From SIG622 sp045600125 (lineage in GTDB: Bacteria > Bacillota > Clostridia > Oscillospirales > CAG-382), in assembly GCA_045600125.1 (NCBI GenBank), contig JAZRXH010000101.1:4391-68390 (forward strand): DNA of 64,000 bases. The letters run 5' to 3'. Every line of letters begins with the position of its first letter. Position 1 is the stretch's first letter. A model generated the notes under the pieces. The model was not told the DNA's origin. It was given only the letters and a program-made list of their open reading frames with translations, and ran no database searches. The translations under genes and the position numbers were made by a program. Shown here piece after piece: positions 41,816 through 53,100 of the stretch.

Positions 41816-44800
41816 TTATTCTTTCTTTGAAAGCTCCGACGCCCTTGCAAGCGCAGCAGCCGCTTCGGCACGGGTGGCAACGTCGCCCGGCTTCAACAGA
41901 CCGTCTTCGGTTTGACGGATGATGCCGTTCCTTGCGCAGCGAACGACCGCCGCATAAGCGTAAGCGGAGATCTTATCCGCATCGGGTGCAAAGCCCTTCG
42001 GCTCGGGAAGAACGGCATCCGATGTTTCGTAAAGTCCGGTGAATGCCGCATAGCGGTCGATCATCGCCGCCATCTGCTCGTGGGTGATGGGATCATCCGG
42101 GCTGAATTCGGTGTGTGACGTGCCCTTGATGATGCCGATTTCGTATGCCCACGCCACGGCTTCTGCGAAGTAGTCGGAGTCCTTTACGTCGTTGAAGACG
42201 TGCTTCTTCGTTCCCGCTGCTTCCGGTTCTCCGGCAAGACGCCAGAGGACAGTAGCGAACATGGCTCTCGTGAGGCTTTCCTCGGGCGAGAAGTGACCGT
42301 TTCCGGTGCCGTTCATGATACCCTGCTCTGTCACGTCGAGAACGCTGTCGAAATACCATGCGTCCTCTTCGAGGTCGGTATAGGGATTTGCACGCTTCAC
42401 GGTCTCGCTCTCCTCTTCCCGCTTATCCGCAGACGGAGTCGTACCGGAAGATGCTCCGGGCTTATCCGTTTCGCCCTTATCCAGCCACTTGGCATAGAGA
42501 GTGGTGTTCTTGGTGATGGCGGTATTCTTATCGAAGCTTTCCGAAAGGTTCGGGTCGGAATACCAGCCGCCGAAGATATATTCGCCGTTTTCGGGGGTAG
42601 GAAGTTCTTTCAGCTTTTCGCCGCTCCGCATCTGCACCGAGCTGAGTCTTTCGGCGCAGTTGGACTTAAAGGAAACGATGCAGGTGGTATTGGCGCTGAC
42701 GGTTCTGCCCTTGGTGATGACTGGCTCGTCGGGATTCTCGGGGTCGTCCGGTTCATCCGGTTCGTCCTGCGGTTCATCGGGTTCATCAGGCTGTTCGGAT
42801 GCGGGAAGGACGGTGACGGGGAAGGACTTTACGCCGCCGTAGGGTTCTACGAATGCGGTGAGAGTCGCCGTGCCTTCGTTTACGGCGCAGAGGATGCCTT
42901 CGTCATCTACCGTAACAACATCGGTGTTGCTGGAGGTGAACAGCACGTTGCCGCCGATGAAGTAGTTGGAAGGAGCAAAACTGCCGACAAGCTCGGTGTT
43001 TTCACCCTTTGTGACTGTGATCTGTCCGTCCTTTGCCTGTGCAAGGTCGATGTCGTAGGGACGCTTTACGTTGACGGTGGCGGATTCGGGATCCGAGATC
43101 TCTTTTCCGTTCTTGTCCTTTATGACAATGTAGGCGAAGCAGTAGCCGTTGTCCAGTCTTTCTTCGGGAATGTCAAGAAGGAACTCCACATTCTTCTTTT
43201 GACCGCTCTTTACGGCGCCAAGAGCCGTTTCACCGAAGGTCTCACTGCCGGTTCTGGTATAGTAAATGTCGTTGAAGGCGGCGAAGACGCTTGCGCCGTC
43301 GGACTCTTTCAGGTCCTTACCTCCCTCATTCTTCACGGTGCAGTGGAGAAGGAAGCCTTCGTTTTCCTGCGTCACATAGCCGCCGCTGATGCGAAGCTCC
43401 GGCTTCTTTTCAATCGGCTCGGAGGTATAGGTGAGAATGGAGGTATCGGCAAGGCATTTATCGCCGGAGGATACCGTGATGCGGTATTCCTTTCCGTCGA
43501 TATCCTTCGGAATGGCGATCTTCACGGTGTCGGTGTAGGTGCCGGAGGGAGGAATGATAACGTCACGGCTGCCGGATACCGGCTCGGTGGTGGTGTCAGC
43601 CTCGCCGTCAAGGAGATTCCTTACCTCGTAAACGAAGCCTTCAACGGGCTTCAGACCCGTGTTTTCGTAGGTGATGTTGAGGGTAAGCTCCTTTCCGACG
43701 GCAAGCTGCGTCTTATCGGGAAGGGTGATGCTTGTCGCCTCCACCGAGCTTGCGGGGATGCAGTGGGTCACGGTAAGGCAGACGTTCTTCGTTTCGTACT
43801 CGTCCTTCTCAAGATCCAGCTCAAAGCGGTTTCCGGCGATGATAAGGTGGTCGCCGTCGGTAACAATGAAATCGAGCTCGTCGTTGAAGCAGCCGCTGTC
43901 GGTGAGCTTTACGCCCTTCGACCATGCGCTGCCTATCTTCTTGCCGTCAGCGGTCTCGCCGAGGAACGCCGAAGCATAGACCTCCGCACCGCAGATGGTG
44001 CCTTCTTCGTTATGGATACCCTCTGTCCAGGTGATGAAGAGGTGTCCTTCCTTATCCACGAAGGGAATGAAGGTAGCGAAGGAGGGAAGCTCCTCGTCCC
44101 GGAGGATGCTGCCGAAGAAGACGGCGCTCTTTTCGATCTGCGCACCGACTGCAAGGCTTCCGTCCGCAAGGATACTGTTTTCCAAAAGCTTGGATATCTC
44201 GATGTATCTTACGTACTTTTCTTCCTCAAGCCAGAAGAGATACAGCTTATCGCCGTTCTTGATGAGCTGCGGTCTTCCGATGGAAACGCCGGCGCTCGAG
44301 AGGCAGGCGGGCTCAAGAAGCACATGATTCGTGGTATCGAATATCCGCATGATCAGCTCGGTATCCGCCGTTGTATCGAGGTTCGAGTCTCTGTCAACGG
44401 CGTATACACAGATATTTTTGTCGCCATAGGAGGCAGCGTCAAACGAGTACGCCGTGGGGTCGGTAAGGCCGAACTCCTCCACGCCGGTGTTGAGGAACCG
44501 CTGACCGCCGAAATTCTCCGTGAAGAATGCCTCGTCCCCGGGATCGGCAAGCTCGCCGTCGTAGTATTCGTCGAACATCCACTTGCCGAGAGAAGCATCG
44601 TAGTACACATACATTCTCTCCGCATAGTTCGTGAACGGGTTCATGGCGTTCATGAATTCGTCTTCTTCGGTGAATTCGGAAGCCGAGTTGTAGAATATCT
44701 GGATATCGCCGGTCACGTCGTTGTAAACGCCGACGGGGTCGGAATTATAATAATTGTCGTTTGTAAGTCTTGTGATGCTGCCGGGCTTTTCCGTCTTCTT

Positions 44801-47800
44801 GTCAAAGAGAACGGTATAAATCTCAAAGTCGTTCATATCGGCGGGAGTCTCAAACTTGTCCGCCTTGCTTCTCGATACCCACGTGATGAGAACGCTGTCG
44901 CCCGCATCACAGAGATCCGGCTCAAAGTCGGCGCTGCCGTCGTCCTGCAGTGTTTCCGGCTCGGACCATACAGTGCCGTCGAATACGCTGTACCGGAGAA
45001 CGGTATAGCTGCCGTCGTCACGCTCGGGATCCTCATCGAGGAAGACGAGGAGGAGTCTGCCGTCGCCAAGCTCTGCCAGCTTCGGGCTTGCCTTGTCGTA
45101 GCCGCCCTCCTTCAGGATGTCGGTACGGACGCCCTCGTAGGTGCTGAGCAGCTCTGCCGTTCCTTCGGTGTCGTCGCCCTTCCAGTCGGATGCACCGCCT
45201 CTCGGCTTTTTCCGGGCGGCGCCCAGCTCCGCCGTGACATCGCCCGGCGAGCTTGACATCTCGGAAAGATCCGCTTCGTTGATGGGACTTCCCTGCTGTT
45301 TTATGTCATCGAAGTATCCGAAATTCGTATACACGAACTGTGAAACGGTAACCGGTATGGTGAGGAGAAGAAGATCGATCCATATTCTCAGGGCAAAATA
45401 GACCTGAACGCCCCATACATGATACTCCGGATGGTAGACCGCCACCATGGGGTCAAAAAGGAATACGAAGTCGAGCATAAAGCCGCCTCTTACACCGATG
45501 GAGTGGTCGATGCCGACGCCGGCATATACCGAAGCGCCCACGTTCGCCGTAATGGAGAAGGCAAAGTTGAACGCCGACATGTTCTTGAACTTGTCGAGCT
45601 TCAGCTCGTCCTCATGCATATAGGTAAAGCCGATGTTCAGAACGGCGTCTCCGTATAGCTCAACGCCGATATACAACGGGAACACGAAGATGAACATATA
45701 GCCGGTCAGACGGTAGAAGCCGGAAATACCGAAGAAGGCGCCGCCGCCGCAGAAGTAGAAGTCGGGAATCAGTTCGCCGGGAAGCTGTTTCAGCGCAAAG
45801 TCGATGTAGATACCGACCATCGGCGCCCAGCCCCAGGTGGACATGCCCATGACAGCTGCTACGCCGTTCTTGTCAAGAGCCTTCGCTTTGCCGCTGTCCT
45901 TCGCCGCCTTAATATCCTTCAGACCCGAGAAGTCCGGCTTGTATTTACCGGCATTGGGGTTTGCGCTGCCGTCCGGATTCGTTGCGCCTTCGGTATGACC
46001 TTCATCGTAGTGCGACCACGCATAGCCGAGACCCACACGAACCTTATTCTCCTCCAGCTGCTGGAAAGTGACCGCAATTTTGTTGCAGTTGAAGGCGGTA
46101 GTAAGATGACCGATGAACGGGAGCTCTATAAAGCCCGTGTCGACGTCGGGCGTAAAGTCAAGCTCGAGATCCGGCAAAGGCGCAGGCTCGACGAAGGTAA
46201 CGCCGGTGTTGACGGGAGCATAGACCGTCTCCTGCATATAGTCAACGGGAACCTTCGCAAAGCCGGGCTTTCCTTCTACCGGTACTGCGTTGATGATCCT
46301 TCCCTCTTCCAGAGCCTTGAGGACGTAAGCGGCGGCTTCTCCCTCCTCCATGATCGCCGTACCGTCTCCGACGTATCGGTTGGTGGTCATACGGATATAG
46401 AGCTTATCGCCCGCCGCATATTCGGCGGCGTTGCCTGCCTCAAACGCCTTGCCGAAGAAGAATCTTCCCTTGGCGCTGTCGTATTTTGAGGTGCCGATGC
46501 TTGCCTTGAATTCGTTGGTACGTCCGCTGTAAACGAGGAATTCCAGCGACACGGGCGTTTCGGTCCTTGCCACGCCCGCCGTATCGGTGTAGTTCACGGC
46601 TGTGTTGGTCACACCGACGTAGATCGTGGTGGATATGTTCTTGTCGATGGAAATCTCCTTGGCGCTGAGATTGCCGGAGGAGTAGATATTGATGTAGGAC
46701 GGATACGGAACGAGCCGGTTGATGTTGGGAGCATAGATATTGCCCACATTCTGCTCGTAGCAGTCGATGAAGGTGGATTCACCTTCATCCGAGGTGACCG
46801 TTTCCACCTGAACCATCTTACCCTTTACGAGTTTTCTCGGGATATACTGAGTAGTGCCATTGGCATATACCTTGTAGATGACATAGTAGTTTTCTTTTCC
46901 GGAGAAGGGCATCGTCATAAGATAACCGTCCAGATCCGAAACGCCGATGCTTTCGCTTCCCGTCGAAACGATTACGCCCTCCGCGGCGTTGGCGCCCTGT
47001 GCGCCGTGGGTGCCGCCCATGGGGATGTCATCGTAGAAGGTCCTGGCGCTGATGACGTAGGAGTTATCTTCACTGTCCGCCGGTACCGCCGTGAGGTACA
47101 GAACGTTCATATCCGGGTTGTAATTCGTCCGGAAGAACATCGTGTCCTGACAGTACTTGATTTCGGGGTCAAGGTAATTGTACCACACCGGCACCAGCGC
47201 ATCGCTTACCGAATAGGCGGTGACCTCGTACCATGCGTCGGGTGAAAAGTCCCCCGACTTCTCGTCGGCAAACACGTACTCACGGTCGCCGTCGATTTCG
47301 GTGAAGCTTCCGCTGTTATCCGCCTCGGTCATCCATTCGGCAGTGAGGTAATCGTGCGCCGCTTCATCGACCCTTATGCGGAGGGAATTGTCCCGTCGTC
47401 TTGTAACGGCGCTGACCTCCAGCGCCTGCTCGTAGGCGGCGTAGTTAGCGTAATTTGTCCCGCTCACATAGGATATCTTGTGGTGGGTGCCGGTAAGGTC
47501 GCCCGAAAGAGGAGTGAATTCGACCTCGCTTGCCGTATAGTCGTCGGTATATCTGTCCTTGATCGTCTGGGTGATCCGGATGATGTCGCCCTTGTGGAAT
47601 TCATACACCGACTCGGTATCGGTATAGCTCTTCAGCTCGCCGTTGGCGTAGAGGTTGGCGATGGGGTCCCGGTTGACGGTGACCGTCACGGGAAGATAGC
47701 CGAGCACGGGACGCAGATACACCGTACCGTACTTACCGTTGGACTCGTTGGAAAATTTGCTGATAGTAATGTAGGGAGCCAGCTCCGCAACGGTCACGGA

Positions 47801-49780
47801 AGCGTTCTGCGCATTCTCCGGGAAATCGGTGAAGGTATACAGAATGTTGTCGTCCTCGTCCAGCACCTCAATGGCGGTGATGCAGGCGTTGGAGCTGCTC
47901 TGGTTCTTCATGGAGATGCTGACGGAGTTTCCGTCGTAAACCGTAACCGAATTCGTGCCGGTGTTCGAGCCGCCGGAAATATAGGTGGCTATGGAGTCAT
48001 CGCCGGGGATCACTCTCGTTCCGTCCGCTGCCAGGAAGGTAAGCGGCGTCGGGGGGACAAGGTAAACGTCGATAGGACGAAGGATAGGCTTGATGTATTC
48101 GATCTCCAGCCTCGGGGAAACGACTCTTTCACGGTGTACCTTGAAGCCGATGTCGGTGGTCTCATCATCCGTGAACATGATTTCGGAGGTAGTCCAGCCC
48201 CAATCGTCGGCGCCCGAGCTGAAAACCGTTTTTCCGTTCTGGTATACGGTGGTCGTAAAGTTGCATACGCCGCTGTCATGGGAGAGCTTCCATTTGACGG
48301 AGAGACCGTTCCAGAATATGGTGTCGGGAACATCGGCGTTGGCGGTCACGTAGTTCGACCATGCTATATACAGCGCCGCATACTCGGCAAAAAGCTCGAA
48401 GTACCCGCTTCTGTTGACGCCGACCCAGCCCTTACTGTCCGAGCTGGCGTAGGGAGTAAAGATGCTGAAATCCAACGCATCGCCGTATTTCCGGGAATTC
48501 TGATCGGCAAAAAGCTCGGCTTCGTCCGTTTCCGGAACGTAGCTTTCGTCGCCTGCCGAAACGATACACAGAGCGCATTCCTTTCCGTCGATGGTGCAGC
48601 CTGCGCACTCGTCGAGGAACACCTCGAAGGAAACGCTTTCCTCCCGGATATACTCGCTTCGGATCGGGATGCAGACGGTCCTTTCGGAAATACCGAACGG
48701 GAAAGCGACTGTGGTCTCGGTCCTCGAGTAGTCTCTGCCCTCCACTGCCGTCACCGCTCTTGTGATGAGCTTGACGCTTGAAAGGCTGCGCAGACCGCCG
48801 TCACGGGTAAGGCGGACCGTCACAAGACCGTCCTCTGCATAGAATCTGTCCGCCGTAAAGGAAACGTGCGGAAGAATGCGCTCCTCATCGTCGAGGATGA
48901 CAGCGGAAATGCCCCGGAGACCGGGAGCGATCCTTGCACCCTCGCTCTCGGCGGTAAGGTCGATGTTGAATCGCTTGTCACCGTCGGAAACGTCGTTATC
49001 GAAGACGGTGATCTTCAGTGTTTTTTCGATCTCATCCTCGTCGAAGTCAAGGATGATGTAGGCGCTGTCAAGAGCCCCGTTCAGCTCGGCGAGCTGCGAA
49101 AGATCGAGCCCCGCCATATCGAGGTTCATATTGCCGCCGTTCGAGCTTGCCGGTACTCTGTCCGACGTGATGCCCAGCGCTCTTTCCTTCGCCGCAACGA
49201 TGGGATCGTCAAGAGCCTCGCCGAGCGAGTCGCCGACGGTGGCGATACCGATCTTTTCAAGATTCTCCTCGGTAAGTGCCGCAATCTCATCGGAAGAAAG
49301 CTCGGCGAGCTCCTTCTGCTGCTGCTCCTCGTCGCCGCAGAGAGCTTTCTCCATAGCGGCGATTTCGTCGGCGGTATAGTTGATTTCCTCTATATCGCCG
49401 GCGTTTTCCGAAAACACCTCAAATATCGAGGTGCTGCTGTCCGCATTTTCCGCCTTCGCCTTTCCCTTATACTCGGACACGGTATAGTCGGTGCCGTATC
49501 CGGCGGTGATGTCCGTAAAGGATACACGAACAGAGCGGGGCGAAAGATCCGCCGTGCCTCTGGCAACCGTCAGAAGATAGCTGCCGCTGTCCTCGGATAC
49601 CTCCATCCGGTTCGAGCGCAGAAAGAACATATCCGCAAGCTCCATGCTGCCGTCTATCGGAGCAAACGGCAGAGGCTTCGGCTCCCCGTCCGCCGAAGCC
49701 GTAAAGCTGAACCCGGCGAAGGTAAGGGCGGCGCTGAGGGTGGAGGCAATGATCCTCGTGAAAAGTTTTTTTGCTTTCAT
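41816..49780 (-). CDS. Giant SLH-anchored surface protein
   Basis: A 2,654-residue secreted protein. The signal peptide (1-31, ending SFTASADG) is followed by Calx-beta-like domains (about 35-415), long beta-sandwich regions and a glycine- and aromatic-rich hydrophobic part (about 1,290-1,490). A propeller-like segment comes next (about 1,560-1,990), then CARDB-like Ig repeats, a BIG2 domain (about 2,240-2,325), one Flg_new/InlB repeat (about 2,363-2,430) and three SLH domains at the C-terminus (2,465-2,654; NPYTDLEEDAWYFDSV, VFNDVKDSDYFAEAV). SLH domains tie it to the wall. The ATG is at 49778-49780; the ribosome site is weak (AATAGGT). It is divergent from another giant secreted protein. 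Function is probably adhesion or glycan binding. Confidence 0.82.
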   Translation of the reverse strand: MKAKKLFTRIIASTLSAALTFAGFSFTASADGEPKPLPFAPIDGSMELADMFFLRSNRMEVSEDSGSYLLTVARGTADLSPRSVRVSFTDITAGYGTDYTVSEYKGKAKAENADSSTSIFEVFSENAGDIEEINYTADEIAAMEKALCGDEEQQQKELAELSSDEIAALTEENLEKIGIATVGDSLGEALDDPIVAAKERALGITSDRVPASSNGGNMNLDMAGLDLSQLAELNGALDSAYIILDFDEDEIEKTLKITVFDNDVSDGDKRFNIDLTAESEGARIAPGLRGISAVILDDEERILPHVSFTADRFYAEDGLVTVRLTRDGGLRSLSSVKLITRAVTAVEGRDYSRTETTVAFPFGISERTVCIPIRSEYIREESVSFEVFLDECAGCTIDGKECALCIVSAGDESYVPETDEAELFADQNSRKYGDALDFSIFTPYASSDSKGWVGVNRSGYFELFAEYAALYIAWSNYVTANADVPDTIFWNGLSVKWKLSHDSGVCNFTTTVYQNGKTVFSSGADDWGWTTSEIMFTDDETTDIGFKVHRERVVSPRLEIEYIKPILRPIDVYLVPPTPLTFLAADGTRVIPGDDSIATYISGGSNTGTNSVTVYDGNSVSISMKNQSSSNACITAIEVLDEDDNILYTFTDFPENAQNASVTVAELAPYITISKFSNESNGKYGTVYLRPVLGYLPVTVTVNRDPIANLYANGELKSYTDTESVYEFHKGDIIRITQTIKDRYTDDYTASEVEFTPLSGDLTGTHHKISYVSGTNYANYAAYEQALEVSAVTRRRDNSLRIRVDEAAHDYLTAEWMTEADNSGSFTEIDGDREYVFADEKSGDFSPDAWYEVTAYSVSDALVPVWYNYLDPEIKYCQDTMFFRTNYNPDMNVLYLTAVPADSEDNSYVISARTFYDDIPMGGTHGAQGANAAEGVIVSTGSESIGVSDLDGYLMTMPFSGKENYYVIYKVYANGTTQYIPRKLVKGKMVQVETVTSDEGESTFIDCYEQNVGNIYAPNINRLVPYPSYINIYSSGNLSAKEISIDKNISTTIYVGVTNTAVNYTDTAGVARTETPVSLEFLVYSGRTNEFKASIGTSKYDSAKGRFFFGKAFEAGNAAEYAAGDKLYIRMTTNRYVGDGTAIMEEGEAAAYVLKALEEGRIINAVPVEGKPGFAKVPVDYMQETVYAPVNTGVTFVEPAPLPDLELDFTPDVDTGFIELPFIGHLTTAFNCNKIAVTFQQLEENKVRVGLGYAWSHYDEGHTEGATNPDGSANPNAGKYKPDFSGLKDIKAAKDSGKAKALDKNGVAAVMGMSTWGWAPMVGIYIDFALKQLPGELIPDFYFCGGGAFFGISGFYRLTGYMFIFVFPLYIGVELYGDAVLNIGFTYMHEDELKLDKFKNMSAFNFAFSITANVGASVYAGVGIDHSIGVRGGFMLDFVFLFDPMVAVYHPEYHVWGVQVYFALRIWIDLLLLTIPVTVSQFVYTNFGYFDDIKQQGSPINEADLSEMSSSPGDVTAELGAARKKPRGGASDWKGDDTEGTAELLSTYEGVRTDILKEGGYDKASPKLAELGDGRLLLVFLDEDPERDDGSYTVLRYSVFDGTVWSEPETLQDDGSADFEPDLCDAGDSVLITWVSRSKADKFETPADMNDFEIYTVLFDKKTEKPGSITRLTNDNYYNSDPVGVYNDVTGDIQIFYNSASEFTEEDEFMNAMNPFTNYAERMYVYYDASLGKWMFDEYYDGELADPGDEAFFTENFGGQRFLNTGVEEFGLTDPTAYSFDAASYGDKNICVYAVDRDSNLDTTADTELIMRIFDTTNHVLLEPACLSSAGVSIGRPQLIKNGDKLYLFWLEEEKYVRYIEISKLLENSILADGSLAVGAQIEKSAVFFGSILRDEELPSFATFIPFVDKEGHLFITWTEGIHNEEGTICGAEVYASAFLGETADGKKIGSAWSKGVKLTDSGCFNDELDFIVTDGDHLIIAGNRFELDLEKDEYETKNVCLTVTHCIPASSVEATSITLPDKTQLAVGKELTLNITYENTGLKPVEGFVYEVRNLLDGEADTTTEPVSGSRDVIIPPSGTYTDTVKIAIPKDIDGKEYRITVSSGDKCLADTSILTYTSEPIEKKPELRISGGYVTQENEGFLLHCTVKNEGGKDLKESDGASVFAAFNDIYYTRTGSETFGETALGAVKSGQKKNVEFLLDIPEERLDNGYCFAYIVIKDKNGKEISDPESATVNVKRPYDIDLAQAKDGQITVTKGENTELVGSFAPSNYFIGGNVLFTSSNTDVVTVDDEGILCAVNEGTATLTAFVEPYGGVKSFPVTVLPASEQPDEPDEPQDEPDEPDDPENPDEPVITKGRTVSANTTCIVSFKSNCAERLSSVQMRSGEKLKELPTPENGEYIFGGWYSDPNLSESFDKNTAITKNTTLYAKWLDKGETDKPGASSGTTPSADKREEESETVKRANPYTDLEEDAWYFDSVLDVTEQGIMNGTGNGHFSPEESLTRAMFATVLWRLAGEPEAAGTKKHVFNDVKDSDYFAEAVAWAYEIGIIKGTSHTEFSPDDPITHEQMAAMIDRYAAFTGLYETSDAVLPEPKGFAPDADKISAYAYAAVVRCARNGIIRQTEDGLLKPGDVATRAEAAAALARASELSKKE

Positions 49781-49966
49781 AATGTACTGACCTATTCCTT
49801 TCCGATTCCGATCAAGTCTTGTCATATCTTACTTATCTGAGTATCTTTCGTGCAGCCCCTGCCCCTTCGGCAGAATCCGGGTACTTTTGCCGTGCCGGAT
49901 TTCCGCATTGGCAAAGCTGCATCGGAGGGTGTGCGCAAATAAGCACACTTACACTTTTACATCTAT

Positions 49967-49995
49967 ATTATACACAACCTGCAACGGTTATTCAA
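49967..49995 (-). promoter_or_regulatory. Promoter of the SLH giant gene
   Basis: Minus-strand TTGAAT (49990-49995), 17-base spacer and TATAAT (49967-49972), giving a leader of about 180 bases. Confidence 0.75.
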
Positions 49996-50047
49996 GAACA
50001 AAAAACGACATTTCCTCATATTTAGTGTTAACTTTCGCATCGACCGC

Positions 50048-50077
50048 TTGACGGCTATGTAAAAAGTGTGATATAAA
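50048..50077 (+). promoter_or_regulatory. Promoter of the modular beta-helix giant gene
   Basis: TTGACG (50048-50053), 18-base spacer and TATAAA (50072-50077), about 120 bases upstream of the ATG. Confidence 0.65.
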
Positions 50078-50196
50078 TAATATGTGGTAAAATGTGATAA
50101 TAGCATCACTTCATATATTCCCAAAGCGGTCCGGTGCACCGGTCGGGCAGATGTACGGATCGCAGCAAACAAACAGAAGGGAGCCGCGAAAATAAC

Positions 50197-53100
50197 ATGA
50201 CAAAAACAGACGAATACAACTTCAAACGGAGATTCCCGAAGCGCCTTGCAAGGGCAGCAGGAATGCTTTCCGTGTTCATGGTGATAACCTCGGCATCGTA
50301 TACCGCCGGGGCGGAAGAATACGTCGCAAGGTACGGCAATTTTAAGGTCACCTCCGAATCGGAGCTCACAAGGGAAGAGCTGTATCTGTCAGACGGCGTG
50401 CTGCATGTCGCCACGAATATGCCGATCACCGTTTCCAACTTTTCCTCTACAGGCAGCGCCTACGAGACGATCCGCATCGACGGATACCCGAGTGCGGACA
50501 TTACTCTTGACGGTCTGCGCATCACGGCGATCAACGGTCCCGCCATCTACATCCCGGACGGCAACCGCTCGAATCTGCGTATCACCCTTGCCGAAGGGAC
50601 CGAGAGCGTCCTGAAGGGCAGCACCGGCTTTGCCGGCATCGAGGCGGACGGGGTGAACTGCTCGGTCACCATCGGCGGAAGCGGCTCACTGACGGCGCAG
50701 GGCGGCAAGGAAGGCGCAGGCATCGGTTCCGGAAGCGGTTTCCGTTCCGGAAGCATCAGCATTGAAGGCGGAAGCATCACGGCGACAGGCGGAACCTTTG
50801 CCGCCGGCATCGGCGGCGGTGACACCCCTTACGAGCTGGAGGACATCTACGAATATTCCTACGGCGTGACGGATGAGACCGTTTACGCCGGCAATATCCT
50901 GATCAGCGGCGGCAGCGTAAACGCACAGGGCGGCAAATACGGCGCCGGCATCGGCGGCGGCTACAACGGCTCGGCGCTTCGTATCGGCATCACCGGCGGT
51001 TTTGTTGAAGCCACCGGCGGCGTCGATGCTGCCGGTATCGGCGGCGGAAGATGGGGCAACGCTCTCAATATGTCGATCACCGGCGGTACGGTAACGGCGA
51101 CCTCCGGAGGAAACGGCGCAGCCGGCATCGGCAAGGGCAGGGGCAGCTGCGTCACGGCAATGAACTGCATCATTGCTCCCGAGGCGTCGTTCCTTGCGGA
51201 AAGCACATCCCTTTCGCCGAAAAACACGGCGTATGTTGACGTATACCCGCTCCGGATTGCCAATCCTTCACTCCTTCCGATTACCGTGGACGGCGAAGAG
51301 CTTCCTCTCACCCACCACGGTCACGAGAATGCGGTCTACGTGTACCTCACCGGCGAGGATCACAGCGTGACCATCGGCGAGGTGGAAACGGTGTTCTTCT
51401 TCGATGAAGAGCGCATGGCGTTTGCCGATCACGTCCACGTGCCGGTAGGCAAATACGAGGGAAGACACCCCGCCACCTGCACCGAGAGCGGCTACACCGG
51501 CGATTATATGTGCTCGGTCTGCGGCGAAATGGTGATCGGTGCGACGATCCCCGCACTGGGGCATGACTATCAGACGACGATCTATGACTTCGATGAAGAA
51601 CACGAGACCGGACGTATCGAATACGTCTGCCGTAACGGATGCGGAGAGGACTACACAGTCGAAGGCAGGATCGGCTTGTTCGGCGACATTCTCGTTATGT
51701 GTGAAAACGCCGACGAAAATCTGACCGGCATTTCCGGAGCGGATGAGGATCTGACCTATATTCTCAGGATAGACACCGATAAAAGAGTCTACCTTACCAA
51801 CGCCGACGGTGTCACCGGCTATATTGACGCATCTGTCGTGATTGCCAAAGACGTGGACGCCGACATCGTTCTCGCCGGGCTGAATATTTCCCCCTTAACG
51901 TCCCGCAATGCGATCACCATTGAGGACAACAGCAGCGGCAACGTAACGATCTCCACCTGCAGGGGTACTAAAAACATGCTGGTGCATGACATCCGCAAGA
52001 ACGGGGCGTCCGGCAGCCTTACCTTTGCCGGCGAAGGCGAGCTGTACATAAACGCATTCGATAACGCCATCGGTGCAGCGAATGACAACCTCTGCTGTCC
52101 CATTACCGTCAAGAGCGGTTTCATATCAATCGAATCGTCTTGGGGAGCCATGGGCGCCGGATATAATGTCATCTTCCCCGATGAAAACGCCTATGTTTCC
52201 TTCGAGGGCGGCGCCATCCGCTTCGTAGACTCGACCTCGGTCAATGCCGAATATCTGTACTGCGGCATTGATGCGACAATCTACATCGAGAGGTATGACG
52301 GGCTTGAGCTTACAAACTATGAGGGCACAAGGCTCTATTCTCTTGAAATCGGGAATCCCGACGAGGCGGACGTATATGTGGACGGCAGAAAGATGCCCTA
52401 CAACGTCTTCCCCTACAAGAAAAGCCTGATGGTCTACCTCACTCCCGAAAATCACGTTGTCAAGGTAGGCAGCCGAACGGCGCTCTACCGCTTTGACGAA
52501 GATTTCCATCGGTTTTACTGCGACCACAAGCCCGAATCGCAGAGAACCGGCGTCTGCGAGCCGACCTGCACAGTGATAGGATACACGGGTGACCTTCTGT
52601 GTGAATACTGCGGCGAAATTCTCGAAAGAGGAACCTATATAGACGCTTCGGGTCATGATTATGAAGTGATTTCCCACGAGGTTACAAACGTACGGTTCAT
52701 CGGTCAATTCGGTACCGTCAAGATAAAATGTAAGGTCTGCGGTGACGAGCAGGAGTTTGGGACCTTCTTCCACAATTTCGGCGACTATGTCGTTGAGTTA
52801 CCCGTGGAATTAGGTCGGGACGAGGTAAATGGGGTCTACTTCGACAGCAAAAACAACTCCTATGTCTTTAACTGCTATATTTCGGGGATCGGTGACGGCT
52901 ATATCGGCATTCATAATTTTTATCCCGATGTTCCAAGCAGCACCGGAATCGTTATCCGCTCCGCAAAATATGTTTTCCTTTCCGGCGTCAACACGGCGGC
53001 GAGCACCACGGCTGCCATGACAATCGACGGCCGTTATCCCATGACGCAGGTCATTATGGAGAACGGTGCTGCCAACACGTTCAGAGGCTGTGACGGGTGC

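Larger units (their letters stand above)
49781..50196. other. Shared divergent promoter region of two giant surface genes
   Basis: A 416-base region with one sigma-A promoter facing each way. Between the two promoters lies an AT-rich segment (about 49996-50047) free of genes, a natural site for joint control. Confidence 0.6.

Noticed and set aside
42200..45256. Plus-strand frame of 1,018 residues opposite the SLH giant gene
   Set aside because: The minus strand has SLH, BIG2 and Flg_new domains in order here. The plus frame shows no domain, signal or promoter.
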